A DNA stretch of 64,000 nt, taken from assembly GCF_900215335.1 (NCBI RefSeq), contig NZ_OCMT01000004.1, positions 186,001-250,000 of the forward strand. The letters run 5' to 3'. The translations under genes and the position numbers were made by a program. This DNA is from Pedobacter xixiisoli (GTDB lineage: Bacteria; Bacteroidota; Bacteroidia; Sphingobacteriales; Sphingobacteriaceae). Positions 9,087 to 19,130 of this stretch are shown here, piece after piece. The notes under the pieces are model-generated. The model was given only the letters and a program-made list of their open reading frames with translations, did not search any database and was not told the origin of the DNA. Position 1 is the stretch's first letter, and every line of letters starts with the position of its first letter.

Positions 9087-10469
9087 TCAGTAGTTTGGAT
9101 TTTGAGGGAAACTTTGTGCATTGTTCATAATCTGTACCTCAGTTAAAGGAATTGGATACAAAAACTGCCAGTTTTGAATGGTTAAGCCTACCTTCTTCAT
9201 TGCCTCGATAGCAGTATTAGTCCTGATAAGGTCAAACCATCTGCTCCATTCTAAAGGAAGCTCCAATCTGCGTTCTTGATAAACAGCATCTCTAAAAGAC
9301 ACCTTATCGGCTAATAATGCTCCGGTAAAAAGAGAGGTATTGGCTCTAAAACGAATTAGATTCAAAGCTTCCATAGCACTGCCATTAGCTTCATAATTTT
9401 GCTCATTAAGAGCTTCAGCATACATTAGCAACACATCTGCATATCGCAAAATTGGAAAGTCATTACCTACATTATTCGTATTTAGATCAAAGGTGTCGTA
9501 GTATTTTTTTACTGGGTTTCGCGTATTAGATGATAGGGTATTTAGTAAATCTCTACGAGTATCCGTTGCAGCATAGCCACTTAGAAGCGCAGCATCCAGA
9601 ACCGGTCCATCAAAATAGGTAGGTATAGCACGTCCTTCACCAACTACAGATTTATTAAATCGTACTGCAAAAATGATTTCGTTGTTCATTTTGTTATCTG
9701 TAGCAAATACACTAGATACGTTATCTAGAAGAATATAAGTTTTACTATCTATTACCTCTTTTAATACGGTAGAGGCTAAAGCATATTTTTGTTGTGTTAA
9801 ATAAACTTTACCCAAAAGACTTTTTGCTGCACCTCTTGTCGCTCTCCCTAAATTATCACCTGTAAAAGTAGCAGGCAGATTTTCGGCAGCAACCTTTAGA
9901 TCATCCTCGATAGCTTTATAAACCTCACTCTTGTTATTTCTAATCACTTTGTAAGATTCTTCTGGAGAAATGGGAGAAAGAACAAGCGGAATATCTCCCC
10001 AAAACCTAACTGCATTAAAATAGTTTAGGGCCCTTATAAATCGAAGTTCACTTTCGTATTGTGACTTTAGTGCACTATTAGCAACCACATCTATTTTCGA
10101 AAGCGCAGCATTGCAACGGTAGATTGTGTTATAAATGCTTCTCCAAGATTCTAAGAATACAATGTTGTCCGAATTCGCTAAAAAACGGTCAACATTGTAA
10201 TCTCGACCAGCATTGCCGCCAGAGTTGTTATCCGAAATATTATCGGAACGCGTTTCCATCATGGTAATAAAGTGACCACGGTATTGGCTTCCGCTTTGCA
10301 AACTTGCATAACAACCACTTAAGGCATTTTTGATATCATCTGAGGTTTTGTAAAATGAGGCAGAGGTAGGGTCAGATTGAGGTACGATATCTAAAAATTT
10401 CTTGCAAGAGCATAAGCTGATCATCAGCAAAAAGCATATTAAAAGCTTAATTTTCGAGTATTTTTTCAT
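9087..10469 (-). CDS. RagB/SusD family nutrient-binding lipoprotein
   Basis: 460 aa from ATG 10469, which opens on a lipoprotein signal with Cys22 (ISLCSCKKFLD). The SusD-like N-terminal domain (FYKTSDDIKNALSGCYASLQ) and the C-terminal SusD/RagB domain (LRYADVLLMYAEALNEQ, ending FPQNPNY) are intact. It sits on the outer face of the outer membrane as a lid over the SusC transporter encoded just upstream, with only 4 bp between them. Ligand unknown; no adjacent glycosidase indicates a polysaccharide. Confidence 0.93.
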   Translation of the reverse strand: MKKYSKIKLLICFLLMISLCSCKKFLDIVPQSDPTSASFYKTSDDIKNALSGCYASLQSGSQYRGHFITMMETRSDNISDNNSGGNAGRDYNVDRFLANSDNIVFLESWRSIYNTIYRCNAALSKIDVVANSALKSQYESELRFIRALNYFNAVRFWGDIPLVLSPISPEESYKVIRNNKSEVYKAIEDDLKVAAENLPATFTGDNLGRATRGAAKSLLGKVYLTQQKYALASTVLKEVIDSKTYILLDNVSSVFATDNKMNNEIIFAVRFNKSVVGEGRAIPTYFDGPVLDAALLSGYAATDTRRDLLNTLSSNTRNPVKKYYDTFDLNTNNVGNDFPILRYADVLLMYAEALNEQNYEANGSAMEALNLIRFRANTSLFTGALLADKVSFRDAVYQERRLELPLEWSRWFDLIRTNTAIEAMKKVGLTIQNWQFLYPIPLTEVQIMNNAQSFPQNPNY

Positions 10470-10473
10470 AGGA

Positions 10474-13400
10474 TTAAAAATCAAGGTTGAAACCGATATT
10501 AAAAGATTTGGCAATTGGATAGGTACCATAGTCTACACCTGGCGTTAAAGGATTATCTCGACTACTTACTTCAGGATTGTATCCACTATATTTAGTGAAC
10601 GTAAATGGATTTTGTAAGGCAACGTATACACGAAGTTTGCTAACGCTGATGCTTTTCAATAATTCTTTAGGAAGAGTTGCACCCAAGGTAATGCTTCTGA
10701 TTCTTAGGTATGATCCATCCTCTATATGTGCGGTAGATATCTGCCCATTTAAGCCTTTTGCCGTACGATTCGCACGTATGGTTTTTCCATCTCCATAATC
10801 CACTTCAGATTGCCATCTATTAATTGCATCTGCCATATTATTGGTATTTCCTTCCATGTTGTTGATGTATCTTTTGTAGATATTGGCAACCTTATTGCCA
10901 TAAATACCTTGAAGGCTAGCTCCAAAATCGAACATACCATGGGTAAGGTTAACAGAATAGCCATAGGTAAATTGGGGTTGATAATTTCCAGTAACAGCTT
11001 TGTCGTTACCATCAATTACGTTGTTCCCATCCATATCATTAAACTTGTAATCACCAGGCCTTGCTCCTGGCACTTTAGGTAGAGAGTTATTTACGTCGTC
11101 CCAACTACGATAAATACCATTGGTTTCGAGGGTATAATAAGAAGCTATCGGCTGACCAACTCTTGTTACAAAGAAGATAACGTTATCACTACTTGAAATT
11201 ATTTCTGGAAGCCCGCCCAAGTCTACAACCTTATTTCTGTTGAAAGAAATATTAGCACTATGGTTCATGCGTAATTTTCCTAAATCGTGGTTGGTGTTTA
11301 AGGTAAATTCTAATCCTTTATTATTTACTTTTCCAACATTTCTTAACGCGGTATTAAAACCAGAAGTTGCAGGAACAGGTAGCTCCAAAAGAAGATTAGA
11401 AGTATTGCTGTTGTAGGCGTCAACCTGTAGTGTAAGCTTATCATTGAAAAAGCCTATATCAGCACCAAGGTTAAACATTGCATTTGTTTCCCATTTCAAA
11501 TCTTTGTTACCAGCAGTAGTTGGCACATAACCTGGAGCGAGAATTCCGTTTCCAGTTCCGAAAATATAATTGTCTCTACCGATTAGGGAAAGATGACCAT
11601 AATTGCCAATACCGAAATTTCCAGTTACACCGTAACTGCCTCTTATTTTTAATGAACTGACGGCTTTTTGTTTAGTGAAGAAGCTTTCCTGATCTATGTT
11701 CCAGCCAACAGATGCTGATGGGAAATAGCCCCACCGAGTGTTTGTTCCAAAACGAGAAGATCCATCGGCCCTAAGCGCTGCAGAAAAAAGATACTTCCCT
11801 TTGTAGTTATATTGCAAACGAGCTAAACCAGATAACAGAGACCACTCTTGAACGATAGAACTCCAATCGGTAATCGTAGTAGCATAATTTAAGGTTTGTA
11901 CCAAGTCATTCTGATAGCCTGTTCCTGAAATCAAATTGGTTGCAGAGTGCTCTGCTTGTGCTGTAAAACCACCTAATAGATTAAATGAGTGGCCATCTAT
12001 GTTTTTCTTATAAGTAACGGTATTTTCAGAAACCCAGTTTGTGTTTCGTTTGGTTCTAGAGGTTCCAGTAGGTATTGATGGCACTGTTCTCGTAACATCG
12101 CTTGGTAAAGTAGATGGCCTAAATAAACTTCTTTGCCAATCTTTGATATTTGCACCAAATGAAGACTTTAAATGAAGTCCTTCTGCCAATTTTAGCTCAG
12201 CAAATACATTACCTACCAATCTAATCTCATTCATCTTGTCACTTTTTAAGTTAGCCAATGCTACAGGATTGATAGCCTGTGCTCTTGAATAGCCCCAGCT
12301 GTACTGATCGAAATTATAAGAGCCATCGGCATTATAAACCGGCATCGTTGGTGACATCGCCAAGGCAGTTGATACAATATTTTCATCGTTGAATCTACCT
12401 TCTGTTGGCACCCAATTGTAAATTGAATTGGTAATGTTTATGGAAGTCCCGAATTTAAACCTATCGTAGGTTCCATCTAAATTCACCCTTCCATTATATT
12501 TCTTAAATCCGCTTCCAATTACAGTTCCTCTTTGGTCTGCAAAATTACCTGACACGTAATATTTAATATTTTCAGAACCTCCTCTTAGAGACATCGAATG
12601 GCTTTGGATAGGTGCTTGCCTAAGTACCTGATCTTGCCAATCTGTGTTTACCAGCCCTTCTTCACCATTAAGATAAGGCAATAGATCTGTTGGTATAAAA
12701 GCCGCAGTGTTATTACCAATTTTACTTCTCCTAACATCATTTCCATCAAGAACACTTCCAGTTTTATTCTGATCGGCCAATAAATCTAGATAAGTATTAT
12801 TTCTAGCATCATAAACCAATTTGGCAAAACCATAGGCATCTAGCATTTCAATTTTTTTGCTCACCTCTTGAAATCCAGCAAACCCGTTATAGCTAAAAAC
12901 TGCTTTACCTTTATTCCCTCTTTTGGTAGTGATCATTACCACACCATTAGATCCCCTCGAACCATAGATTGCCGCAGCAGATGCATCCTTTAATACTTCG
13001 ATAGAAGCCACGTCATTGAGGTTAAGGTCGTTTAATGAGTTTACCCTTTTACCTGTTCCATTATCGTCTTGGTCGGACATCGGTATTCCATCTATAACAT
13101 ACAAAGGGCTGCTACCTGCAGTAATTGTACTAGTTCCACGTACTTTAATAGCAATTCCACTTCCTGGCGCACCGCTTTGCTCTAGCACCTGTACACCTGC
13201 CATTTTTCCTGTCATGGCTTTATCTAAACCTACACTTGGAAAGTTATTGATATCGGCTTCTTTTAATGAAGCTATGGACGTAGTAATGTCTTTCTTATTT
13301 TGAGTACCATAGCCCACTACCAGCACTTCGTTTAATTGCTCATTTTCGTCTTCTAGTCTAATGAGGATAGAATTACTCTCTCCAGATTTCGCTAAGATGT

Positions 13401-13692
13401 TATTATGGATATATTTTTTGTACCCTACGTAAGAAAAAATCAAATTATACTTAGTGCCATTTTTCAAATTCTTTAAATTAAAAAAGCCCTTTTCATCTGA
13501 GACTGTCGTAATTGGCTTGCTATCTTCTTCAGATGTAGCAACTACAGTAACGCCCGAAAGAAATTTACCTTTTTTGTCGGTCACTGTACCACTAATCTGA
13601 AGGTTGCTCTGTTGGGCCATAACACTACTACTAAACAGGATTAGTAAGCAGATGACCCAATTCTTAATAATAGATGGGTATTGATGTTTCAT
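10474..13692 (-). CDS. SusC/RagA family TonB-linked outer-membrane transporter
   Basis: 1072 aa from ATG 13692, preceding a signal peptide ending SSVMAQ; an open extension reaches 13728. Order: carboxypeptidase-like regulatory domain (about 30-120, ISGTVTDKKGK), TonB box/plug (NEVLVVGYGTQNKKD, then VLKDASAAAIYGSRGSNGVVMITTK), and a 22-strand barrel ending FNIGFNLDF. No STN signalling domain precedes the regulatory domain although a FecI/FecR pair is upstream. It imports an unknown substrate together with SusD. Confidence 0.95.
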   Translation of the reverse strand: MKHQYPSIIKNWVICLLILFSSSVMAQQSNLQISGTVTDKKGKFLSGVTVVATSEEDSKPITTVSDEKGFFNLKNLKNGTKYNLIFSYVGYKKYIHNNILAKSGESNSILIRLEDENEQLNEVLVVGYGTQNKKDITTSIASLKEADINNFPSVGLDKAMTGKMAGVQVLEQSGAPGSGIAIKVRGTSTITAGSSPLYVIDGIPMSDQDDNGTGKRVNSLNDLNLNDVASIEVLKDASAAAIYGSRGSNGVVMITTKRGNKGKAVFSYNGFAGFQEVSKKIEMLDAYGFAKLVYDARNNTYLDLLADQNKTGSVLDGNDVRRSKIGNNTAAFIPTDLLPYLNGEEGLVNTDWQDQVLRQAPIQSHSMSLRGGSENIKYYVSGNFADQRGTVIGSGFKKYNGRVNLDGTYDRFKFGTSINITNSIYNWVPTEGRFNDENIVSTALAMSPTMPVYNADGSYNFDQYSWGYSRAQAINPVALANLKSDKMNEIRLVGNVFAELKLAEGLHLKSSFGANIKDWQRSLFRPSTLPSDVTRTVPSIPTGTSRTKRNTNWVSENTVTYKKNIDGHSFNLLGGFTAQAEHSATNLISGTGYQNDLVQTLNYATTITDWSSIVQEWSLLSGLARLQYNYKGKYLFSAALRADGSSRFGTNTRWGYFPSASVGWNIDQESFFTKQKAVSSLKIRGSYGVTGNFGIGNYGHLSLIGRDNYIFGTGNGILAPGYVPTTAGNKDLKWETNAMFNLGADIGFFNDKLTLQVDAYNSNTSNLLLELPVPATSGFNTALRNVGKVNNKGLEFTLNTNHDLGKLRMNHSANISFNRNKVVDLGGLPEIISSSDNVIFFVTRVGQPIASYYTLETNGIYRSWDDVNNSLPKVPGARPGDYKFNDMDGNNVIDGNDKAVTGNYQPQFTYGYSVNLTHGMFDFGASLQGIYGNKVANIYKRYINNMEGNTNNMADAINRWQSEVDYGDGKTIRANRTAKGLNGQISTAHIEDGSYLRIRSITLGATLPKELLKSISVSKLRVYVALQNPFTFTKYSGYNPEVSSRDNPLTPGVDYGTYPIAKSFNIGFNLDF

Positions 13693-13783
13693 AAATAAAT
13701 TGTTTTGTTTTTTTAAAATTTTAGGCATAAGGGTAACTTGTCGCTTTATCGCAACTACTATAAATATTGATATGTCATTCTGA

Positions 13784-14821
13784 TTATTTTTTTTGAATAG
13801 TGATTTTAGATTTGTTTTCCATAAAAGTTAGATTGTTCATTTCGCACACCACAGACAGAATATTTAATAAATCTTCTGAACGTTTAAAAGTACCGGTAAA
13901 TAACATGCTGTCTATTTCTTTCGCATCGAATTCAATTTGTTTGTTATAGTTTTTGGAAAGTGTGCTAAATACGTTTGTTAGGCTAGTTTGATTAAAAGCC
14001 ATGGTAGCATCTGATGGATACCCTGTTTTTATTGGCTTAACGAGCCCCATCGCATTTTTACGCTTAGTAATGATTCCTGAGCTTCTATTAACCGTTAAAC
14101 CTTCGCCAGGCAGCAAATAAGTATCTTTTAAGTTATTACCTTTTAGATCTTGTGATCGCACTACCACTTTGCCACTTTTCAGGAGAACATTAACCAGGTT
14201 TTGCTCCCAAGCATCAACTGTAAATATAGTGCCTAAAGCAATAGTATGCACATTGTTTGCACTTACTGTAAAAGGATGCTCTTTATCTTTTTGAACAATG
14301 AATTCGGCTTTACCCTTTAGATTTATATTTCTATATCTATTCCCATAATCTGGATTGTGATCAAAAGAACTCTTCGGATATAGCATAACAATTGAGCCGT
14401 CGGGGAGAGAAATATTTAAGATATGCTTTGCTGTGTTGGAATAATTGTTCTTAGTGGTTGTGAGCGCTACTGATTCGTCTTTTTGATGGTCCGCCTTTTT
14501 ATTTGAATAGAAGATGGCTACAGAAATAGAAAGTACTACTGCAATACTTGCTGCCCATTTTAACATTTGGAAATTTCTTCTCTCAAAAACGGCAGGCATT
14601 TGAACAGCCACAGCCATTTTGTGATGCAGGTTTTTTAAAATCATTTCAGCTCTCGCTCTTTCAATTTTAGTTGTTGTAACTTTTGTAGTTAACATTTGTT
14701 CATATTCTGTCCTTAGCTCTTGTTCCAAAACTTGACTTTCTTTTTCAAGTCTATCGTGAAGCCCTAGTAACTGCTCCTTGTTTAGTTGTGCTTTCCAGAA
14801 TTTGACTACTAAATTTCTCAT
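13784..14821 (-). CDS. FecR family anti-sigma factor
   Basis: 345 aa. The N-terminal cytoplasmic part (1-85) is helical and would bind the sigma factor. One membrane helix follows (about 88-107, MLKWAASIAVVLSISVAIFY), then a periplasmic FecR domain (ILNISLPDGSIVMLYPKSSF) and a C-terminal DUF4974/STN-like domain (NVFSTLSKNYNKQIEFDAKEI). It should hold the ECF sigma encoded upstream until the SusC transporter signals substrate. Confidence 0.9.
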   Translation of the reverse strand: MRNLVVKFWKAQLNKEQLLGLHDRLEKESQVLEQELRTEYEQMLTTKVTTTKIERARAEMILKNLHHKMAVAVQMPAVFERRNFQMLKWAASIAVVLSISVAIFYSNKKADHQKDESVALTTTKNNYSNTAKHILNISLPDGSIVMLYPKSSFDHNPDYGNRYRNINLKGKAEFIVQKDKEHPFTVSANNVHTIALGTIFTVDAWEQNLVNVLLKSGKVVVRSQDLKGNNLKDTYLLPGEGLTVNRSSGIITKRKNAMGLVKPIKTGYPSDATMAFNQTSLTNVFSTLSKNYNKQIEFDAKEIDSMLFTGTFKRSEDLLNILSVVCEMNNLTFMENKSKITIQKK

Positions 14822-14850
14822 GCTTACTTACAATTATTAATACTACAGTG

Positions 14851-15048
14851 ATTGAAAAAGGGGGTGCTTCTTTATGTTATTAAACCGTTAACATATCGTT
14901 AATTTAGAGAAAGTGTATAGCGTGATTTCGCTAACGTACCGCTGACCGAGAATAGCCGAAGAAAAAGACCACGACTTATAAGCGTTGACATACTCATGAG
15001 ATTTATATTTTGGTTACTATAAATACTCTACTAAATTGAAAAGGGGGT
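14851..15048. repeat. Near-identical G-run motifs before fecR
   Basis: ATTGAAAAAGGGGGT at 14851-14865 and ATTGAAAAGGGGGT at 15035-15048 sit just upstream of fecR and just downstream of the sigma gene. They could be regulatory or processing sites; function unknown. Confidence 0.35.
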
Positions 15049-15075
15049 ATGGCTGATTTGATTTTTTTAGAGAAA

Positions 15076-15660
15076 CTAGATATTTGCCATGATGAAGAGC
15101 AAAGAAAGCTTAGTTGCATTACTTAAACTATCTTTAGTTGCAACGTAATCCTTTATAATTTTCTTCGCTTCTTTTAGATAAGATTTTACAGATTCTTTAG
15201 AAAGCCCTAATATATTCGCAGTTTCTTCCTGAGATTTCCCTTCAAGTTTGCATAGTTTAAAAACTTTTTGCCTCTGTGGAGAAAGTTGATTTACCGCTTC
15301 TTCCAACACTCTCAACTGATCTTCTACTAGAATTTTGTCCGTAAAAATATCATCAGCAATAGAAACATAGTTGTCGTAATTTTCTACAAAATCAATGGCA
15401 TCTTTTACTTTCTTTTTTAAATAGGAAAGTGATTTGTTATAGCTAACCACAAAGAGCCATCCAGCGGGAGACTTTTCATCGTCTATTTTTTGGCGGTTTT
15501 CCCACAGGGAGAAGAACACATCTTGCAAGATATCTTCTGCCGCAGTATCCGATTTTACCAGCTTAAAAATATTAGCATACACAACTTGATGATATTTATG
15601 ATAAATATCATCGAAAATTGCTCTATCTTTTGACAAGTCTTCTCTAAACAACCCACTCAT
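15076..15660 (-). CDS. ECF RNA polymerase sigma factor, FecI-like
   Basis: 194 aa with sigma-70 region 2 (IFDDIYHKYHQVVYANIF, then DILQDVFFSLWENRQKI) and region 4 (LSPQRQKVFKLCKLEGKSQEE, helix-turn-helix IANILGLSKESVKSYLKEA approximate). It heads the locus with fecR 254 bp downstream, the arrangement of Bacteroidetes sigma/anti-sigma pairs controlling SusCD operons. Confidence 0.93.
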   Translation of the reverse strand: MSGLFREDLSKDRAIFDDIYHKYHQVVYANIFKLVKSDTAAEDILQDVFFSLWENRQKIDDEKSPAGWLFVVSYNKSLSYLKKKVKDAIDFVENYDNYVSIADDIFTDKILVEDQLRVLEEAVNQLSPQRQKVFKLCKLEGKSQEETANILGLSKESVKSYLKEAKKIIKDYVATKDSLSNATKLSLLFIMANI

Positions 15661-15983
15661 AGGTATATGATAATGTTGTTGGTGATTTTATTTGAGTAAA
15701 ACTAGTACACTATTTTTAATTCAATATTAACAAATAGCCACCACTATTAGTATTTTTAAAACCTGTGGTTGTAAGATGCTTTGTAGTCCATCTCTAATCC
15801 CAAGAAGTAACTTATAAAAGCGTTACAATTCGATATCAATTGAATTGCCATCAACGGCTTAATCGAACCTAAAACATTAAGTATCGTTATTAACAAATTC
15901 ATGAGCCTTTTTTGAGGTCTTTCAAAAAAGGCTCAATTCATAAGCTGAAAGTTTTATAAAATTCTTTCGTATTATTTTATGTC
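15661..15983. other. Intergenic region upstream of the sigma gene
   Basis: About 320 bp with no gene. The only distinct element is the hairpin at 15903-15934; the rest presumably contains the sigma-gene promoter. Confidence 0.5.
15903..15934 (-). terminator. Hairpin after the DPP-IV gene
   Basis: Perfect 13-bp stem GAGCCTTTTTTGA / TCAAAAAAGGCTC, 6-nt loop, about 50 bp past the peptidase stop. The T run lies within the stem, so termination strength is uncertain. Confidence 0.65.
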
Positions 15984-18293
15984 CTACTTCTGCTCTTGGT
16001 TTGCTCCTCTCAAATTATATTCTCTCGGAGTTGCTACACCCTTTAAATGTTTCACAAAGTAATCCCAACGGCGACGCATCATGTACGGATTATAAGCACC
16101 AAACCCGTGCGAGCTATGCGGGAAAAGTACCAAATCATAATCCTTATTGGCTTTATTTAACGCATCAATTACTAGATAAACATTATAAGGAGGCACATTA
16201 TTGTCCATCATTCCGTGGGCTAACATGAGTTTTCCCTTTAGGTTTTTAGCATGAGTTTGGTTGGCTTGCGCTTCATAATCTGAGTTTTCTAACAGGCCAT
16301 TATAGCGTTCGCCCCAATCATCCTCATAGTTTCTATTGTCATGATTTCCAGCCTGAGATACTCCTACCTTAAAGAACTCTGGATAACGAAACAACGCTGC
16401 AGCGGTCGCAAAGCCACCACCCGAATGCCCCCAAATTCCTACCTTATCAATATCTATTGGATATTTCTCTGATAGCTGTTTAATTGCGGTTATTTGGTCC
16501 GGCAAAGTATTTTCGCCCATATTACCATAGTTCATGTCATGGTAACTTTTTGATCGCATAGGGTTGCTCGTTCCCTCTATTAGCACAACGATGAAACCTA
16601 GTTCTGCCAAAGCTTGGTGATCAGACCTAAACGCAGAAAATGACCAATTCCCCACACTTCCACCCTGTGGCCCAGGATAAATATAATCCACAACTGGATA
16701 TTTTTTTCCGGCTTTCATTTGAGTTGGCGTGAAAACCAAGCCATAAATATCCGTTTTACCGTCTGCCGCTAAAAGCTTAACTACATCTGGCGCTTTCCAG
16801 CCCTTAGCTTGTAATCTAGAAATATCTGTTCTGCCTAACTCTTCGATCTTTTTCCCATTAATATCCCTTAAAACTGTAATGCTAGGTACATTTGGTTGTG
16901 AGTATGTATCCACCATATATTTAAAGTCTGGAGAAAAAGACACTTGGTGGTTACACAAATCTGGTGTTAACAGCGCAAGACCTTTTCCATCAAAGCCTAT
17001 TTTATATAAGTAAGAAAAGTATGGATTTCCTTGCTCGCGACCATATCCAGTAAAATAAAGCGTTCTGTTTTTTTCATCAACCTTCAATAATCTACCCACC
17101 AGCCAATTTCCTTTGGTAATTTGATTTTTCACCTTGCCTGTTTTGGCATCATACAAGTACAAATGCCCCCAATTATCACGCTCAGAGTACCACAAAATTT
17201 CATCAGTTTTAGGTAAATACCGCCAATTAATAGATCTAACTCCCGATTCGAAGTGTGTTTTAACGGTTTCTGTAAATACCTCTCTAACTGCACCAGTGGT
17301 TGCATTGGCAATTTGCAGTTTAGAAACTTTGTGGTCACGAGACGTTGACAAAAATGCAAACTCACTTCCATCAGCGTTCCAATCTACATCAGCCAATTGA
17401 CCACCGTCTTTAATATCATCACTTAACGAACTTCTGTGCTCATCCAGAGGAATTTGCAAACTCACCACCTTCGCATTTTCCACATCAATAACCACTCTAC
17501 GAAGTTTAGCAATCTCTTTGTCCCCTGGCAACGGATATTTCCAAGCTTTTAAAGTTGGCGAACCTACATTGGTCGTCACCAAGTACATATCTTTCAAATG
17601 ACGCTCGTCTTGCTGGTAAGTGGCTATCTTTTTAGAATCTGCCGACCATTTGACAATCGCTCTTGCACTATTTGTCCAGCCTGCGTTATCGGTAGCATAA
17701 CCATAATCTTTCACACCATCAAAGGTGAGTTGCATCTCCTTTTTAGATACGATGTCTTTTACCCAAAGATTCCAATCTTTAATAAAAACAGCCTTTTTAC
17801 CGTCTGGCGATACAGTTTCTATGGTACCGCTCATCATTCTACCTCTTACTGGTTCAGTTTTGTTTGTTTTGCTTTCTGTTAGGGCATTCGTCTTGATATC
17901 GTAACTCCACGATTGCCCCTCTGCATAAAATGCAACGGTTAACGCATGAGTACTATAGACCAATGTTTGAAAAGGTAGTTTGGTAGCTTCCTGTGTTTTA
18001 TTGGTTGCCTTGCTTAACTCTACCGCCAATTGTTGATGATTAAAAAGAGGTTGTTTGGTTTTCTTTGCGGGATTTACCAATAGGAATTGGTTTCCTTTAT
18101 CAGTTTTACTTAAATACCAAAATTGTGTACCAACCCAGAAAGGCATACCCGCACCCTCATCTACAAATGGTTCGATGTGATAGCCTAGAAATTGTTCTGC
18201 CCTTGCATAATCTTGCTCGGTTAGTGGTTCATTTTGAGCCTTCAAGGTAAAAAAAGTTAAAATAGTACCAATGGTTAGTAATTGTTTCTTCAT
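15984..18293 (-). CDS. S9 family peptidase, dipeptidyl-peptidase IV type
   Basis: 769 aa from ATG 18293, giving a signal peptide MKKQLLTIGTILTFFTLKAQ; four more codons are open upstream. The N-terminal part is the eight-bladed DPP-IV propeller (about 90-480). The C-terminal alpha/beta-hydrolase has the nucleophile in VGIWGHSGGGFAT, Asp in AHGMMDNNVPP and His in FPHSSHGFG, so the triad is complete. Such enzymes remove dipeptides, often X-Pro, from periplasmic peptides. Monocistronic. Confidence 0.92.
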   Translation of the reverse strand: MKKQLLTIGTILTFFTLKAQNEPLTEQDYARAEQFLGYHIEPFVDEGAGMPFWVGTQFWYLSKTDKGNQFLLVNPAKKTKQPLFNHQQLAVELSKATNKTQEATKLPFQTLVYSTHALTVAFYAEGQSWSYDIKTNALTESKTNKTEPVRGRMMSGTIETVSPDGKKAVFIKDWNLWVKDIVSKKEMQLTFDGVKDYGYATDNAGWTNSARAIVKWSADSKKIATYQQDERHLKDMYLVTTNVGSPTLKAWKYPLPGDKEIAKLRRVVIDVENAKVVSLQIPLDEHRSSLSDDIKDGGQLADVDWNADGSEFAFLSTSRDHKVSKLQIANATTGAVREVFTETVKTHFESGVRSINWRYLPKTDEILWYSERDNWGHLYLYDAKTGKVKNQITKGNWLVGRLLKVDEKNRTLYFTGYGREQGNPYFSYLYKIGFDGKGLALLTPDLCNHQVSFSPDFKYMVDTYSQPNVPSITVLRDINGKKIEELGRTDISRLQAKGWKAPDVVKLLAADGKTDIYGLVFTPTQMKAGKKYPVVDYIYPGPQGGSVGNWSFSAFRSDHQALAELGFIVVLIEGTSNPMRSKSYHDMNYGNMGENTLPDQITAIKQLSEKYPIDIDKVGIWGHSGGGFATAAALFRYPEFFKVGVSQAGNHDNRNYEDDWGERYNGLLENSDYEAQANQTHAKNLKGKLMLAHGMMDNNVPPYNVYLVIDALNKANKDYDLVLFPHSSHGFGAYNPYMMRRRWDYFVKHLKGVATPREYNLRGANQEQK

Positions 18294-18396
18294 TTTGAAA
18301 TACAAATAATTAAACTAAAATAGGATGCTTAATTCATTTGTAAATTAAGGTATTGATAATAATACAAAACGAAGAAGCTGGCGCTATTTTTAGCGC

Positions 18397-18972
18397 TTAA
18401 AATTGCTTTGGTTTCTGTTTTTTAGCAGCAAGTTCAGCCACTTCAGTAATTCTTTTTTCGCGGGTTTCTGTTTTTTTAGCAAAGGCGATCCATTGTAATA
18501 TCATTTTCCTCACCGATTTGCTAAGGCTTAGGAAAAAATCTTTTGACCCAATATTTCTTGCAAAAGCAGCTTCCAAATCTGGAGAAATTGTAAGCTCTTC
18601 AACCTCATCTAACAAAGTCCAAGAGCCGTTTTGCTTGGCTATTTCTATACTTTTAAGTCCCGCTTCGGTCATTAAACCATCAGCAATCAAGCGCTCTATT
18701 TTTTCTTTATTGATTTTAGACCAGCCACTCTTAGGTTTGCGTTTACAAAGAAATTGTACAAAACTTTCATCATCAATGGATTTGCGCATGCCATCTATCC
18801 AACCAAAACAAAGGGCTTCATCTACCGTTTCGCTCCAAGCAATGGTCTCTTTATTTGCTGATTTTTTATACGCCAACAACCAAACTGCTTCTTCAGAAGC
18901 ATGATTTTCTATTAGCCATTGCCGCCATTCTTGTTGATTTTTAGGAGATATGGTAGGGATGTCTTCTTTCAT
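18397..18972 (-). CDS. YdeI/OmpD-associated (OmdA-like) family protein
   Basis: 191 aa, cytoplasmic, no signal peptide. It matches the YdeI/OmdA family, with EEAVWLLAYKK, ETVDEALCFGWIDG and FLCKRKPKSGWSKINKEKIERL followed by an EAGLKSIEIAK helix. Homologues are linked to cationic-peptide resistance, but the biochemical role is unknown. It is the last host gene before the island's left end. Confidence 0.85.
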   Translation of the reverse strand: MKEDIPTISPKNQQEWRQWLIENHASEEAVWLLAYKKSANKETIAWSETVDEALCFGWIDGMRKSIDDESFVQFLCKRKPKSGWSKINKEKIERLIADGLMTEAGLKSIEIAKQNGSWTLLDEVEELTISPDLEAAFARNIGSKDFFLSLSKSVRKMILQWIAFAKKTETREKRITEVAELAAKKQKPKQF

Positions 18973-19010
18973 TAATCTAATATACCATCAAATAAGTAAG
19001 GACATAAAAA

Positions 19011-19036
19011 AAGTTTTTGAGGAATCTCAAAAACTT
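19011..19036 (-). terminator. Hairpin terminator, probably the original tRNA-Ser terminator
   Basis: 11-bp stem AAGTTTTTGAG / CTCAAAAACTT, 4-nt loop, followed on the minus strand by seven Ts. Its right arm enters the 26-bp direct repeat, so before integration it would have lain directly downstream of tRNA-Ser(GGA). Confidence 0.8.
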
Positions 19037-19057
19037 AACTGCGGAGAGGGAGGGATT
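19032..19057. repeat. Island attachment site, distal copy
   Basis: 26-bp direct repeat identical to 31319-31344. It contains 16 nt of the tRNA-Ser(GGA) 3' end plus 10 nt of flank, and marks the far end of the integrated island. Confidence 0.93.
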
Positions 19058-19110
19058 TGTGAAACTCAAATAAATAACTGAATTACAAAAACTTATAAAA
19101 CAAAAAAAAT

Positions 19111-19125
19111 AACAGACAACGATTA
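19111..19125 (+). promoter_or_regulatory. Putative integrase arm-type site, left end
   Basis: AACAGACAACGATTA occurs here and again at 31204-31218, both just inside the island ends and in the same direction. The inner CAACGATTA also occurs inverted at 31178-31186. Such flanking repeats are how arm-binding sites of IntDOT/lambda-type integrases appear; binding is untested. Confidence 0.5.
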
Positions 19126-19130
19126 AGACA

